Origin: Flavobacteriales bacterium
GTDB lineage: Bacteria > Bacteroidota > Bacteroidia > Flavobacteriales > Flavobacteriaceae
Direction of reading: 5' to 3'
Assembly: GCA_011525015.1 (NCBI GenBank)
Contig: WTJC01000013.1
Span: 1-63,184 of the forward strand
Length of the DNA: 63,184 bases
Shown: in pieces, positions 35,567 through 44,555 of the stretch
How the letters are laid out: each line of letters starts with the position of its first letter
How positions within the stretch are numbered: the stretch's first letter is position 1
Notes under the pieces: generated by a model
Told to the model about the DNA's origin: nothing
Databases searched by the model: none
Seen by the model: only the letters and a program-made list of their open reading frames with translations
Program-made: the position numbers and the translations under genes

Positions 35567-36952
35567 ATGTTATCTCAGGGTATAATTATTGCGAGGGCTA
35601 CTGCTGCAGGAACTGGTGCCATCGCCCTTATACGCCTATCTGGACCCGGCAGTATTTCATTAGTCAGTCGCTTTTTTTCTCCGCTTAGCAAGAAAAATAT
35701 TATCGATTGTGATTCACACACGCTGCATTTAGGTCATATCTATAAAGACCATAGTCAACAACCCTTAGACGAAGTGTTGGTGAGCTTATTTAAAGCGCCA
35801 AGATCATATACTGGAGAAGAGGTGGTTGAAATTTCTTGCCACGGTTCCAATTACATTCAGCAAGAGATTCTCCAACTGTTTGTAAGCACAAATGAATGTA
35901 GAATGGCAGAAGCCGGCGAATTTACACTGCGTGCTTTTTTAAACGGCAAGATGGGTTTAGATCAAGCCGAAGCTGTAGCCGACCTCATTGCAAGTGAAAA
36001 TGAAGCTTCTCATCGCATTGCCATGAGTCAAATGCGAGGTGGATTTCACCATCAAATCAATGATCTGAGAAAAGAGCTCATTGAGTTTGCCTCACTGATT
36101 GAACTTGAATTGGATTTTTCAACAGAAGATGTAGCCTTTGCTGATCGCACACAACTACAGCAGCTACTGGAAAAACTAAAAACAACCATTCGTAGTTTAT
36201 TGGATTCTTTTGCCCTGGGAAATGTCCTCAAAAATGGAGTTCCTATAGCTATAGTTGGAGCCCCTAATGTTGGTAAATCTACACTTCTGAATGCTTTACT
36301 CAACGAAGAAAGGGCTATTGTAAGTTCCATAGCAGGAACGACCAGGGATACCATAGAAGATGAAATCAGCATTGATGGAATTCGATTTCGCTTTATTGAT
36401 ACTGCAGGAATTCGTCAAACTTCAGATGAAATTGAGCAAATTGGAATTCACAAAACATTTGAAAAAATGCAGCAGGCAGCATTGGTATTATATCTGCTTG
36501 AAGCAAAAGACTATACCGAAGCCAAAAAAGAAGAAATTCATGAGTTTTGCAAAACACAGCAAATTGATCCTGAAAATATGCTTGTTGTCTTGAACAAAAT
36601 CGATATTCAAAAACCTGAGCTAACTAAAACAAATAGTCAGTCTGTTCTTTTCATCTCAGCTCAAAATGGTGATGGAATTGATGAGCTGCGAAACAAGCTC
36701 AGTTCGCTCGTTCAATTAGGAAACTTAAAGGCCACGGATATCGTAGTTTCTAACAGTCGTCATTTCAATGCGCTAAATGCCTCATTAACTTCGGTTATGA
36801 ATGTTCAGGAAGGTTTAACGAATGAACTCAGTGGTGATTTAATGGCTATTGATCTCAGAGAGGCGATTCACCACCTGGGTGAAATAACAGGTAGCGTTAC
36901 CACAGATGATTTGCTTGGTAGCATTTTTTCTAATTTCTGTATTGGAAAGTAA
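35567..36952 (+). CDS. mnmE: tRNA modification GTPase MnmE
   Basis: 461 residues. With MnmG it makes the 5-carboxymethylaminomethyl group on wobble uridine-34 of tRNAs. An N-terminal formyl-THF-binding domain is followed by a helical domain and an embedded G domain (GAPNVGKSTLLNAL, DTAG with switch II, NKID), and the protein ends with the required CIGK motif (last four residues). It follows dnaN by 7 nt. Confidence 0.95.
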   Translation: MLSQGIIIARATAAGTGAIALIRLSGPGSISLVSRFFSPLSKKNIIDCDSHTLHLGHIYKDHSQQPLDEVLVSLFKAPRSYTGEEVVEISCHGSNYIQQEILQLFVSTNECRMAEAGEFTLRAFLNGKMGLDQAEAVADLIASENEASHRIAMSQMRGGFHHQINDLRKELIEFASLIELELDFSTEDVAFADRTQLQQLLEKLKTTIRSLLDSFALGNVLKNGVPIAIVGAPNVGKSTLLNALLNEERAIVSSIAGTTRDTIEDEISIDGIRFRFIDTAGIRQTSDEIEQIGIHKTFEKMQQAALVLYLLEAKDYTEAKKEEIHEFCKTQQIDPENMLVVLNKIDIQKPELTKTNSQSVLFISAQNGDGIDELRNKLSSLVQLGNLKATDIVVSNSRHFNALNASLTSVMNVQEGLTNELSGDLMAIDLREAIHHLGEITGSVTTDDLLGSIFSNFCIGK

Positions 36953-36982
36953 AGTAAGTTTGTGATTCAAAAATCCACCAAA

Positions 36983-37669
36983 TCACTCAGCCAATTCTTT
37001 ATCGATTTCTTTTATGATGAGTGAATCTTGTCGAATGGCACGTCGCATAAGGTTGGCATAAAATGAGTGCGCCAAGCCTGATTGAGAAACTTTATTGATT
37101 TCTAAGTCATTTAGATACCTCATATCTGGCTTATAAGAAGTCCAGTATCCGATAATATTTTTGTGCTGTCTTCTATTATTTGAACTAAAAAATTTATCGA
37201 AAGTGTTGTCTCTCAAATACATCTCCAATAGTAAATGATTGTTTTTTTCATACCACGTTTGATCAGAGTATTTTTCTTGAAGTAGACTAACGAGTTCTCT
37301 ATTTTCGATCAATTCAATTAAACCCGAATTCACAAGGGCACTGTACTCTTCCTCATTATGAACAAAAACAGTTCCTGCGTCTTTTAAAAATGAAAGATAA
37401 AATCCAAGAGAATCCTTATCATCTTTATATAAGGATCTGCCTCTTTCATAAATGATATTCGAAAATTCACTTGCTCTACTATGCACGCCTACGTCAAAAT
37501 GAAGTCCGTCTAATTCTTTTAAAAGATTATCCTTCATCTTCTTGAGAGACTCAATTTTGAGTTCTTCCTTGTAAGCGACAGCATTCTTTTTTTCAACATA
37601 AAAGGATATGGATATACCCAATACGATGACTAAAAACTCCAACAAATAACGAATGAGATATTTTTTCAT
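36983..37669 (-). CDS. Membrane-anchored DUF6090-like protein
   Basis: 228 residues. An N-terminal membrane helix (YLLEFLVIVLGISISFYVE) is followed by a long helical region with charged coiled-coil character (LKIESLKKMKDNLLKELDGL). This pattern is that of the DUF6090 group found in Bacteroidota, whose function is unknown. A related protein with the same layout is encoded at 49963-50688. The C-terminus is acidic and contains another helix. It stands alone on the minus strand downstream of a cyclase gene, 53 nt away. Confidence 0.72.
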   Translation of the reverse strand: MKKYLIRYLLEFLVIVLGISISFYVEKKNAVAYKEELKIESLKKMKDNLLKELDGLHFDVGVHSRASEFSNIIYERGRSLYKDDKDSLGFYLSFLKDAGTVFVHNEEEYSALVNSGLIELIENRELVSLLQEKYSDQTWYEKNNHLLLEMYLRDNTFDKFFSSNNRRQHKNIIGYWTSYKPDMRYLNDLEINKVSQSGLAHSFYANLMRRAIRQDSLIIKEIDKELAE

Positions 37670-37721
37670 GTCCTTAAAATAGAAAAATCAGGAGAATTCA
37701 ACGAGAATTATTATAAAGCCC

Positions 37722-38531
37722 TTAGACTTTGACTTTTGCGATGACCCGAACAGGTGCCCCACTACCCTCTTCGATTTTCATGGGCAATGCAGTTATTGAA
37801 AACCCGTCTTCAGGAAGTTTGTTCAATTGCGTCAAATTTTCAAAGGCAGGAATGTTTTGTCCTAATAGTATAACGTGACTTTCGAATAGACTTGACTGAC
37901 CATAATCAATACTTGGTGTATCAATACCAACAGAGGCAATGTTTCTATTTTCGACTAACCACTGCGCTGCTTCTTTAGACAGACCTGGAAAATGTAATTC
38001 TTTAACAGCATCTTCTCCTCTTTGGTCAGTACCCATATAAGCGATTGCATCTGGATAGAATTTGGAGTACCCTGTTTCGAAAAGTACAATGCTCTGATCT
38101 GGAATCATTTTTTGATGGGTGTTTTCCCAATTTTTAATATCCTCTATACTGATGAGATAATCTTGATCTTCTAAGGCATTTGCACTAACATCTATTTTAA
38201 TTGCAGCTCCAACCAAGCGATAAAGCGGAATTTCATCTACGGATTGCCCTTGTTCATTAAAATGAATAGGAGCATCAATATGAGTTCCTCCATGTTCGGC
38301 CGTTCTAAAATCATTCGCACAATAGAAATATCCTTTATCGGTGAACCCTTTAAAAACAGTATCTAACTGAAAGGGAGTTGCGGTAACCCAATACAAGGTC
38401 TCACCTGAGTACGAATGTGATAAATCGATCATTTCATAAGCGTAGTCATCAACCTTATTTTGACAACTAGATAATAGCACTATTAAAAGAACCTCTGCGA
38501 TAAGTGTGGATTTAAATAAATACGTTTTCAT
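37722..38531 (-). CDS. Cyclase family lipoprotein (kynurenine formamidase-like)
   Basis: 269 residues. A lipoprotein signal peptide ends at LLSSC (C23). The mature domain is of the cyclase/KynB family with the metal-binding EHGGTHIDAPIHF motif and a later IDTPSIDYG region. Related enzymes hydrolyse formamides, isatin or amides with a Mn or Zn centre. The substrate here is unknown; it acts at the membrane surface facing the periplasm. Its promoter region contains a near-consensus TACCTTTA on the minus strand. Confidence 0.84.
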   Translation of the reverse strand: MKTYLFKSTLIAEVLLIVLLSSCQNKVDDYAYEMIDLSHSYSGETLYWVTATPFQLDTVFKGFTDKGYFYCANDFRTAEHGGTHIDAPIHFNEQGQSVDEIPLYRLVGAAIKIDVSANALEDQDYLISIEDIKNWENTHQKMIPDQSIVLFETGYSKFYPDAIAYMGTDQRGEDAVKELHFPGLSKEAAQWLVENRNIASVGIDTPSIDYGQSSLFESHVILLGQNIPAFENLTQLNKLPEDGFSITALPMKIEEGSGAPVRVIAKVKV

Positions 38532-38658
38532 GATTTATTGAAAAAGTTAGATAGAATATAAAGGTATAATGTTAGTTGTTAATATGGGATTTTTGGATAA
38601 TAACGTGTATTGTAAGAAAGCTCCTACTGTTTTTTTAAGTTTTAACACAAGTCTTTTT

Positions 38659-38730
38659 CGATAAAACACAATATTTTCGATGAAATGCATATTTTATCGA
38701 TGAAATGCAAAAAAACATCTATGAAGTGCT
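38659..38730 (+). repeat. Four phased direct repeats upstream of an unknown operon
   Basis: Four copies of a 12-bp unit resembling CGATGAAATGCA lie at 38659-38670 (CGATAAAACACA), 38678-38689 (perfect), 38698-38709 (perfect) and 38719-38730 (CTATGAAGTGCT). Centres are 19, 20 and 21 bp apart, close to two turns of B-DNA, so all copies face one side. The last copy ends 2 bp before a -7 box. The rest of the 38532-38779 gap shows nothing else recognisable. Confidence 0.75.
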
Positions 38731-38731
38731 A

Positions 38732-38739
38732 TATGTTTG
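38732..38739 (+). promoter_or_regulatory. Bacteroidota -7 box downstream of the phased repeats
   Basis: TATGTTTG matches TAnnTTTG. It lies 40 nt before the ATG at 38780, with the fourth repeat in the -33/-7 spacer region, so a protein bound to the repeats would sit on or next to the polymerase. Confidence 0.5.
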
Positions 38740-38779
38740 TACCATCAAAACGAAGTAATAACCAAATCTAGTTTTAATT

Positions 38780-39400
38780 ATGTCCCATCTTACCATTTCA
38801 AATCCTATCGACTATAGCGTAGATGATTTCGTTCTAGAATTTGCAAACATGAATGCAAAAGAATTAGCTCTAGCCTTTAATGAATTAGACGATAATTTAG
38901 TTGATAGGGCTGAAATGGCTGTGGTGGAATTGTTTCATCAGCAAAACAAAAAATGCGCACCCTCTGAAATTTTTGAATTGTTTTTAAACACCGTTTACGT
39001 CGTGGTTGAAAACAAAGAACATTACTCAGCATGTCTCACTATCGCATACATTGAATCTGGAAACTTAAATCACTTCGTTGAAGAGGTGAAAGATGCATTC
39101 GAAGACGAACGATTTATTCAGAATTATTTCTACAACGATATTGACAGGAGCTTTTACAATGCATTACCTAAAGTAGTTGAGATCAATAGAATGATTACAA
39201 ATGAAGAATATGAAAATGAATCTTTTGGAGTGAATTGGAACATTTTTCAAGAGCGTACAGAAGCAATGAGCCCTAAACAGTTCATTTCAAGTACACAAGA
39301 CGATTACGCTCAAATCCCAGTGATATTGTCTGTATTTAAGAAAAACATCAGAACTATAATTACTAAAAACAACAAACAAGAAGTCATATACCTACACTAA
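38780..39400 (+). CDS. Unrecognised cytoplasmic protein, 206 aa
   Basis: I do not recognise this protein. It is 206 residues, mostly helical by composition, acidic in the first two thirds and basic at the end (KKNIRTIITKNNKQEV). It has no signal peptide or membrane helix. It opens with MSHLTISNPIDYSVDDFVLE and contains NAKELALAFNELDDNLVDRA. It is the first gene after four phased repeats and a promoter box, and is followed 21 nt later by a membrane protein gene on the same strand, so the two likely form an operon. Confidence 0.65.
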   Translation: MSHLTISNPIDYSVDDFVLEFANMNAKELALAFNELDDNLVDRAEMAVVELFHQQNKKCAPSEIFELFLNTVYVVVENKEHYSACLTIAYIESGNLNHFVEEVKDAFEDERFIQNYFYNDIDRSFYNALPKVVEINRMITNEEYENESFGVNWNIFQERTEAMSPKQFISSTQDDYAQIPVILSVFKKNIRTIITKNNKQEVIYLH

Positions 39401-39421
39401 ACTAATCCCCAAATCTATATC

Positions 39422-40237
39422 ATGAAACCAGTTGTAAAACTATTCACCTACGTCAGTCTTACCATTATTACGATGGTGATGTTCTGGTCAATTTTTGACG
39501 AGCTCTTTGGCGATACCGTCGGCCTTCTCTTTGCCTTTACCTTAACACCAATAACGGCATATTTGGTTTACTTAATTGCCAATAAAATATCATTGCAACC
39601 CAAACCAAATTATATGGTGTTCAGTCTTATTGTAACTCTTGTGATTTGCTTAATTGCAACAATTATCCCAAAGTCTCAGGGCTTACCTTATGCTGAAATG
39701 GCAATAAAGCACATCAAAAACAGTCCTGAAGAAATGAACGAATACTACGACTACATCAACAGATATAATGATAGAGTTGAAGATCTAAAAAAAGCCATAC
39801 GCTTTGAAATAGTTGAAAAATTCGAAAGCGAGGCTCAAATGGAATACATTCCTAAAATCGCTTATACCGTTCAAAAAATCAATTTAAATCACATCAGTTC
39901 AGAGGATTTTATAACTAAAATCATAAATCCTGAAAATGAACACAGCAATGCCATTATTGGAACCAAATTAACCTTTGTGGGTCAAGTAAAAGCAAGTAGA
40001 TATGGCGCTCCTCTAGACTCTAAATTCTATGTTATTGAGGCAGATTTAAGAAATAACTCTTATTCGTTTTGGTACGAGTCTTACGATGAGAATCCTAGCG
40101 AAACCATAATAAAAATGCAAAATGCAGATAAAGAAATCGAAAAGGTAACTAAGTACAGATTAGATCAAATTATGCAAAAAGTACGCTTGTTATTTTTTCA
40201 AGAGACAACGCACTCAACACACTACCAATTAAGTTAA
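39422..40237 (+). CDS. Unrecognised membrane protein, 271 aa
   Basis: I do not recognise this protein. The first 85 residues form about three membrane helices (8-24, 32-52, 64-84), followed by a soluble region of about 185 residues of mixed helix and strand with many Lys and Glu. The soluble part includes YAEMAIKHIKNSPEEMNEYY and a C-terminal stretch rich in polar residues. It is the second gene of the unknown operon and ends with a hairpin terminator at 40400-40435. Confidence 0.65.
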   Translation: MKPVVKLFTYVSLTIITMVMFWSIFDELFGDTVGLLFAFTLTPITAYLVYLIANKISLQPKPNYMVFSLIVTLVICLIATIIPKSQGLPYAEMAIKHIKNSPEEMNEYYDYINRYNDRVEDLKKAIRFEIVEKFESEAQMEYIPKIAYTVQKINLNHISSEDFITKIINPENEHSNAIIGTKLTFVGQVKASRYGAPLDSKFYVIEADLRNNSYSFWYESYDENPSETIIKMQNADKEIEKVTKYRLDQIMQKVRLLFFQETTHSTHYQLS

Positions 40238-40399
40238 ACTAAATAAACAATACCAACGAGATCAAAAAACGAACCCTTTAAGTTAATATGTAAATCAATC
40301 AATGTTTCACTGAATTCTTCATCGCATTCAGCAAAAACAAAAACCAACCAAAGTTTCAATCTCAAATAAGAATTTTCATTTTTTGTGTTTTTTAGTTAG

Positions 40400-40435
40400 A
40401 AGGAGTCTTGCCCCAAGTGGCAAGGCTTCTTATTT
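40400..40435 (+). terminator. Hairpin terminator after the unknown operon
   Basis: A 13-bp stem (AAGGAGTCTTGCC / GGCAAGGCTTCTT, two G-U pairs) with a 6-nt loop, followed by TATTTTAT. The T run is short. The rest of the 40238-40456 gap shows no gene; the stem may also serve the convergent Gfo/Idh/MocA gene. Confidence 0.7.
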
Positions 40436-40456
40436 TATACCAACATTTAAAAAACA

Positions 40457-41791
40457 CTAAAGTTTAGGCTCCCACCCGTTTTCATAACTGCGCTTCCACG
40501 ACTCCATGGCTTTGTCGTTATTTAAAACACGAGCCGTATTCGGATCAATCACAAGGGTTTCACCTGCATCTTGTGCCATATTACCCAAATGACATATCAT
40601 TGTCGAAATAGCCGCGTCTTGAATATCAGCGCGTAATGACTTATCATAGCGTATGCCATCAAAGAAGTTGCGCACATGATCAACATCCAAACCACTCATT
40701 CCCATGGTATCTGTTGATGATGCTGCACCCTTGTAGCGCTCAAATTCAAATTTCAAAGGATTACCTTCTAAATCGAAAAGTTTATAAAACCCACGATCAA
40801 GCTGAATGGTCCCTTTGGTTCCATAAATGGTTGCCCCGCGACCTGGACGCTCTGGTTTCATAATTATTCGACTATGTCCCGTCCATGTGATAAACTTCTC
40901 GCCGGGATAGGTAAAGGTTACCTGTTGGTTGTCTACAAATTCCCAGTCGTCATCAAAAGTGTATTTGCCCCCGAAAGAGGTTACCCGCTCTGGAATATCC
41001 ACGCCAAGAGCCCATCGACAAATATCTATTTCATGGGTTCCATTATTGTGGATTTCACCTGTCCCCCAGGTTCTAAACCAATGCCAGTTGTAAGGGTGTA
41101 CATTGTCTCTATAATCTTCCCTTGGCGCAGGACCCTGCCATAAATCCCAATCCAGGGTCTTTGGCACATCCACTATTTTTCCTTTGCCGATAGAGGTTCT
41201 CTTGTTAGAGTAATAGGCTTCTCCTTTATACACCTCGCCAATGATTCCATTTCTAATATCTTCTATAGCCATGATTGAAGTTCTTGCTGAGCGCTGCTGA
41301 TTCCCCATCTGTACTTTTTTACCGTACTTTTTTTGAGCAGCCATCAATAGGTCATTCTCATGCGGATTGTGACTACAGGGCTTTTCGATATAAACATGTT
41401 TTCCGGCTTGCATGGCCATAATAGCCATAGGTGCGTGCCAATGCTCAGGAGTAGCAATGAATACAGCGTCGACATCCTTATCTTCTAAAACTTTTCTAAA
41501 ATCTTTTTCGACTTTTGGAATATATCCAATGTTTTCTTCACACCATTTATTATGCTCTTCAATAATCGTATCATCCACATCACAGTTGTAGAGCACTTTG
41601 GTATTTTCTATAGCGTTGATGGCAATGATATGTGCCTTGGCTCTGCTTCGCACACCAATTACCGCGCAATTGATGTGATCATTAGCGCCCAAAACGTTTG
41701 GATGAAAGATGTTTGAAAAAGCTGGAGTTGATATTCCGAGTCCAACACTTCCGGCTACAGTATTTTTTATAAAATTTCGTCTTGTTCCCAT
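40457..41791 (-). CDS. Tat-exported Gfo/Idh/MocA family oxidoreductase
   Basis: 444 residues. A twin-arginine-type signal (RRNFIKNTVAGSVGLG) suggests export in folded form with bound cofactor. The Rossmann domain opens with INCAVIGVRSRA, and the EKPCSHNPHE motif carries the conserved Lys; a C-terminal alpha/beta domain follows. Exported members of this family oxidise or epimerise sugars or glycosides, often at C3, with NAD(H). It is 9 nt downstream of a double DUF1080 lipoprotein gene and divergent from glucuronate-catabolism genes, so it may act on glucuronate-containing glycosides. Substrate is inferred only. Confidence 0.88.
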   Translation of the reverse strand: MGTRRNFIKNTVAGSVGLGISTPAFSNIFHPNVLGANDHINCAVIGVRSRAKAHIIAINAIENTKVLYNCDVDDTIIEEHNKWCEENIGYIPKVEKDFRKVLEDKDVDAVFIATPEHWHAPMAIMAMQAGKHVYIEKPCSHNPHENDLLMAAQKKYGKKVQMGNQQRSARTSIMAIEDIRNGIIGEVYKGEAYYSNKRTSIGKGKIVDVPKTLDWDLWQGPAPREDYRDNVHPYNWHWFRTWGTGEIHNNGTHEIDICRWALGVDIPERVTSFGGKYTFDDDWEFVDNQQVTFTYPGEKFITWTGHSRIIMKPERPGRGATIYGTKGTIQLDRGFYKLFDLEGNPLKFEFERYKGAASSTDTMGMSGLDVDHVRNFFDGIRYDKSLRADIQDAAISTMICHLGNMAQDAGETLVIDPNTARVLNNDKAMESWKRSYENGWEPKL

Positions 41792-41800
41792 TTGACAATT

Positions 41801-43183
41801 TTAGTTAGTTAGTTCTTTTATCTTGATGTTCTTGAAATGAACAAGATCGCCGTGATCTTGAAGAAGAATTTGACCTTCTTTCAATTCTCCGAAATTGGGC
41901 CAAACCACGTATTTACTTTCAGAAACAAGAGTTCTAAATTCTGGGGTCATTCTCTCGTATTCTAAGACCTTTGCACCGTTTAAATAGTGCGTTACCTGAT
42001 TGTTTTTTGAGACTATATGAGCACGGTTCCATTCTCCAATTGGTTTTGTAGGCTTTTCAACATCCGCTTGAATCAAATCGTAAAGAGAAGCTAAGGTTCT
42101 ACTTCCTTCATGATTGCCCAATTTAGCATCCGGATGCAATTCGTCATCGAGAATTTGATACTCTAATCCTATTGAAGAACCAGCCCCTTTATTGATATTG
42201 GTATCTACATAATACTTTATTCCACTATTGGCTCCAGGAGTTAACTTGAAATCAACCATAAGCTCGAAGTCACTGTAATTTTTAAGTGTAACGATATCAC
42301 CTCCTGCTTCAGACTCTCCACCACCACTTGCTAAAACGATGAGTTCGCGATTTTTAATTTCCCAACCCTGCTCAGGAAAAGCTTCTAATTTCGCTCCTCT
42401 CCAACCTTTGGTCGTTTCACCGTCCCATAGCATTTCCCAGCCAGAATCAAGCTCATTTTTTGTGAGTTTGTTGATTTTATCAATCAGAGGTAAAGATGTC
42501 TTTCTGCTGTATGCGTCCACATTTTCGGTGAGAATATTGATATTTCTCCATCTGATCTCAGTTCCTTCTTCTTGATTTTCTCCTATAGAATGTACTTGAA
42601 GACCAATGAAGCCTTCTGCGGTTTGGTCATCCATTAAATGTGACGCTTCGGCTCCATTAATCCAAGTTTTAATGGTATCGCCAATAGCTTCAATTCGATA
42701 ATGATTCCACTGATTTTGCTTGAAAGCACCTTTGGCTGTTGTGTTTTTATCGTCTAAGGGATGAAGCCATCCTCGTCTTGCTTCGTCGTATACACCTGCG
42801 CTCCATGCTCTATCCGAAGGATCTATTTCGATTTGATAGCCGTGAACGCGACCGTTTTGGTAATGAGGTAAACTTTCACTTCGAATTTGAATACCTGAAT
42901 TCATAGAAGAGTCAACTAAAAACTCTAGTTCAAGAATAAAATCACCGTAAATTGAATCGGTTACTAAAAATGAATTAGGGGTGTCGTGTACGGTAGTTCC
43001 AACAATTTCACCATCACGAACGGTATAAATTGCTTTTCCCCCTTTTTGAGACCATCCTGTCAATGAAGTTCCATCAAAAAGCGTAATCCAAGGGGTTTGG
43101 TCTTTTTGCATATCACATCCGACAAATAATACAACGCATAGAATGCAAGACAAACGAAAAAAACTGTTTTTAAAATTGTTCAT
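41801..43183 (-). CDS. Lipoprotein with two DUF1080 (3-keto-disaccharide hydrolase) domains
   Basis: 460 residues. A lipobox at VGC (C23) marks it as a lipoprotein. Two DUF1080 domains follow: domain 1 (about 30-215) opens with LFDGTSLTGW, domain 2 (about 245-458) opens with LWDGETTKGW. DUF1080 is a concanavalin-like fold, and characterised members hydrolyse or cleave 3-keto-glycosides. It is upstream of the Gfo/Idh/MocA oxidoreductase, 9 nt away, so the pair could oxidise a sugar at C3 and then cut the linkage. Transcribed divergently from uxuA. Confidence 0.87.
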   Translation of the reverse strand: MNNFKNSFFRLSCILCVVLFVGCDMQKDQTPWITLFDGTSLTGWSQKGGKAIYTVRDGEIVGTTVHDTPNSFLVTDSIYGDFILELEFLVDSSMNSGIQIRSESLPHYQNGRVHGYQIEIDPSDRAWSAGVYDEARRGWLHPLDDKNTTAKGAFKQNQWNHYRIEAIGDTIKTWINGAEASHLMDDQTAEGFIGLQVHSIGENQEEGTEIRWRNINILTENVDAYSRKTSLPLIDKINKLTKNELDSGWEMLWDGETTKGWRGAKLEAFPEQGWEIKNRELIVLASGGGESEAGGDIVTLKNYSDFELMVDFKLTPGANSGIKYYVDTNINKGAGSSIGLEYQILDDELHPDAKLGNHEGSRTLASLYDLIQADVEKPTKPIGEWNRAHIVSKNNQVTHYLNGAKVLEYERMTPEFRTLVSESKYVVWPNFGELKEGQILLQDHGDLVHFKNIKIKELTN

Positions 43184-43218
43184 TGTTGATATAGTTAGTG
43201 CATAAAAAGTACAAAATA

Positions 43219-43232
43219 TTTAAACGCTTAAA
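43219..43232. promoter_or_regulatory. Candidate LacI-type operator between the DUF1080 and uxuA operons
   Basis: The 14-bp sequence TTTAAACGCTTAAA is a near-palindrome around a central CpG (12 of 14 positions symmetric), the shape of LacI-family sites. It lies 36 bp before the DUF1080 start and about 120 bp before uxuA. The other clear element in this 166-bp gap is listed separately. Confidence 0.4.
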
Positions 43233-43277
43233 AACATTTATTCTAAATCCTAAATGAAATTGTACGCACGAGCTGAA

Positions 43278-43314
43278 TTGCACTCGATTGAGCAACTAAA
43301 AAAGTGTCGAGCAA
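43278..43314. promoter_or_regulatory. Second candidate operator region upstream of uxuA
   Basis: An imperfect inverted repeat TTGCACTCGATTGAGCAA (43278-43295, outer arms TTGC/GCAA) is followed by TCGAGCAA (43307-43314), which repeats the right arm TTGAGCAA (43288-43295) with 7 of 8 identities at 19-bp spacing. It lies 36-72 bp before the uxuA ATG, where a repressor or activator would be expected. Confidence 0.35.
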
Positions 43315-43349
43315 ATTAATTACCTTAACCAAACAATTAGTTGAATTCA

Positions 43350-44555
43350 ATGATTTTTGAAGAAAGTTGGCGTTGGTATGGTCCTCACGACCCTATAAGT
43401 CTCAGTCAGATCAGACAGGCAGGAGCGAGCGGCATCGTCAATGCCTTGCACCAAATTCCCGTTGGAGCGCTTTGGTCTGTAGAAGAAATACAAAGGCGCA
43501 TCGATCTTATTGAAAAAGAAAATTCAACATCTACACCTCTTAAATGGATTGTTGTTGAAAGCCTTCCTGTGCATGAAGACATCAAGCAGGGTAGAGAAAA
43601 CAGAGACGAACTCATTGAAATTTATTGCCAAAGTATTCGAAATTTGGCCCGCTGTGGGGTTCGTGTCATTTGCTACAATTTTATGCCTGTTTTAGATTGG
43701 CTCAGAACAAATGTTCGCAAAGAATTACCAAATGGCAGCACAGCTCTCTACTTTCATCCTTTGGATTTGATCATTTTTGATTTGTACATTTTAAAAAGAC
43801 CTGAGGCCACAAAATCCTATGATGCAGTGGATATTAAAAAGGCTCAAGAGCGCTATTCGAATTTTACAGATCAAGATATAAGTTTACTAAAGGAAAGTAT
43901 TCTAATGGCACTGCCTGGGGATGTAAAAGGATTTACTTTAGAAAAACTCAAGCTCGGTTTAGAGGCTTATGCCGATATAGACGAAAACCAACTAAGAGCA
44001 AATTTGATTTATTTCTTAGAACGCGTCATTCCTGTCGCCGCACAAGAGGGTGTCTGTATGGCTATTCACCCTGATGACCCTCCTTGGTCTGTTTTCGGTT
44101 TGCCCAGAGTTGTAGGCTCTCAATCTGATCTAGAGTATATTTTCTCAGCCGTACCTGATGTTCACAACGGATTAACCTATTGCACCGGAAGTCTTGGAGC
44201 TCATCAATCAAACGATTTAAAAGCACTCTTACTCAATTTTGAGGAGCGCATACACTTTGTGCATTTGAGATCAACACAGCGGAACAAAGACGGCTCCTTT
44301 TTTGAAGCCAACCATCTTGAAGGTGATGCTGGTCTGGTAGAGCTGATCACAATTTTTTATGAAATTTCAAATCGCAGACAAAAGCAAGGAAAAACAGCAT
44401 TACCTATGCGACCAGATCACGGCCATCAAATGCTTGACGATCTTGACAAACAATACTATCCTGGCTATTCAGCTATAGGCAGATTAAAGGGCCTCGCTGA
44501 ACTCAGAGGTGTGGCTTCAGCTATTACGCATTTAAAACAACAGTACAATTCATGA
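43350..44555 (+). CDS. uxuA: Mannonate dehydratase UxuA
   Basis: 401 residues from ATG at 43350 (a TTG at 43341 adds three residues). It dehydrates D-mannonate to 2-keto-3-deoxygluconate. The N-terminus ESWRWYGPHDPISLSQIRQAGASG and the metal-site HPDDPPWSVFGLPRVV (about 245-260) are diagnostic. It is the first gene of a coupled set with an SDR and uxaC, and overlaps the SDR gene by 4 nt (ATGA). Confidence 0.95.
   Translation: MIFEESWRWYGPHDPISLSQIRQAGASGIVNALHQIPVGALWSVEEIQRRIDLIEKENSTSTPLKWIVVESLPVHEDIKQGRENRDELIEIYCQSIRNLARCGVRVICYNFMPVLDWLRTNVRKELPNGSTALYFHPLDLIIFDLYILKRPEATKSYDAVDIKKAQERYSNFTDQDISLLKESILMALPGDVKGFTLEKLKLGLEAYADIDENQLRANLIYFLERVIPVAAQEGVCMAIHPDDPPWSVFGLPRVVGSQSDLEYIFSAVPDVHNGLTYCTGSLGAHQSNDLKALLLNFEERIHFVHLRSTQRNKDGSFFEANHLEGDAGLVELITIFYEISNRRQKQGKTALPMRPDHGHQMLDDLDKQYYPGYSAIGRLKGLAELRGVASAITHLKQQYNS

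Noticed and set aside
36052-36372. 106-codon frame antisense to mnmE
   Set aside because: Overlaps a certain MnmE reading frame and has low-complexity Ser-rich translation typical of shadows.
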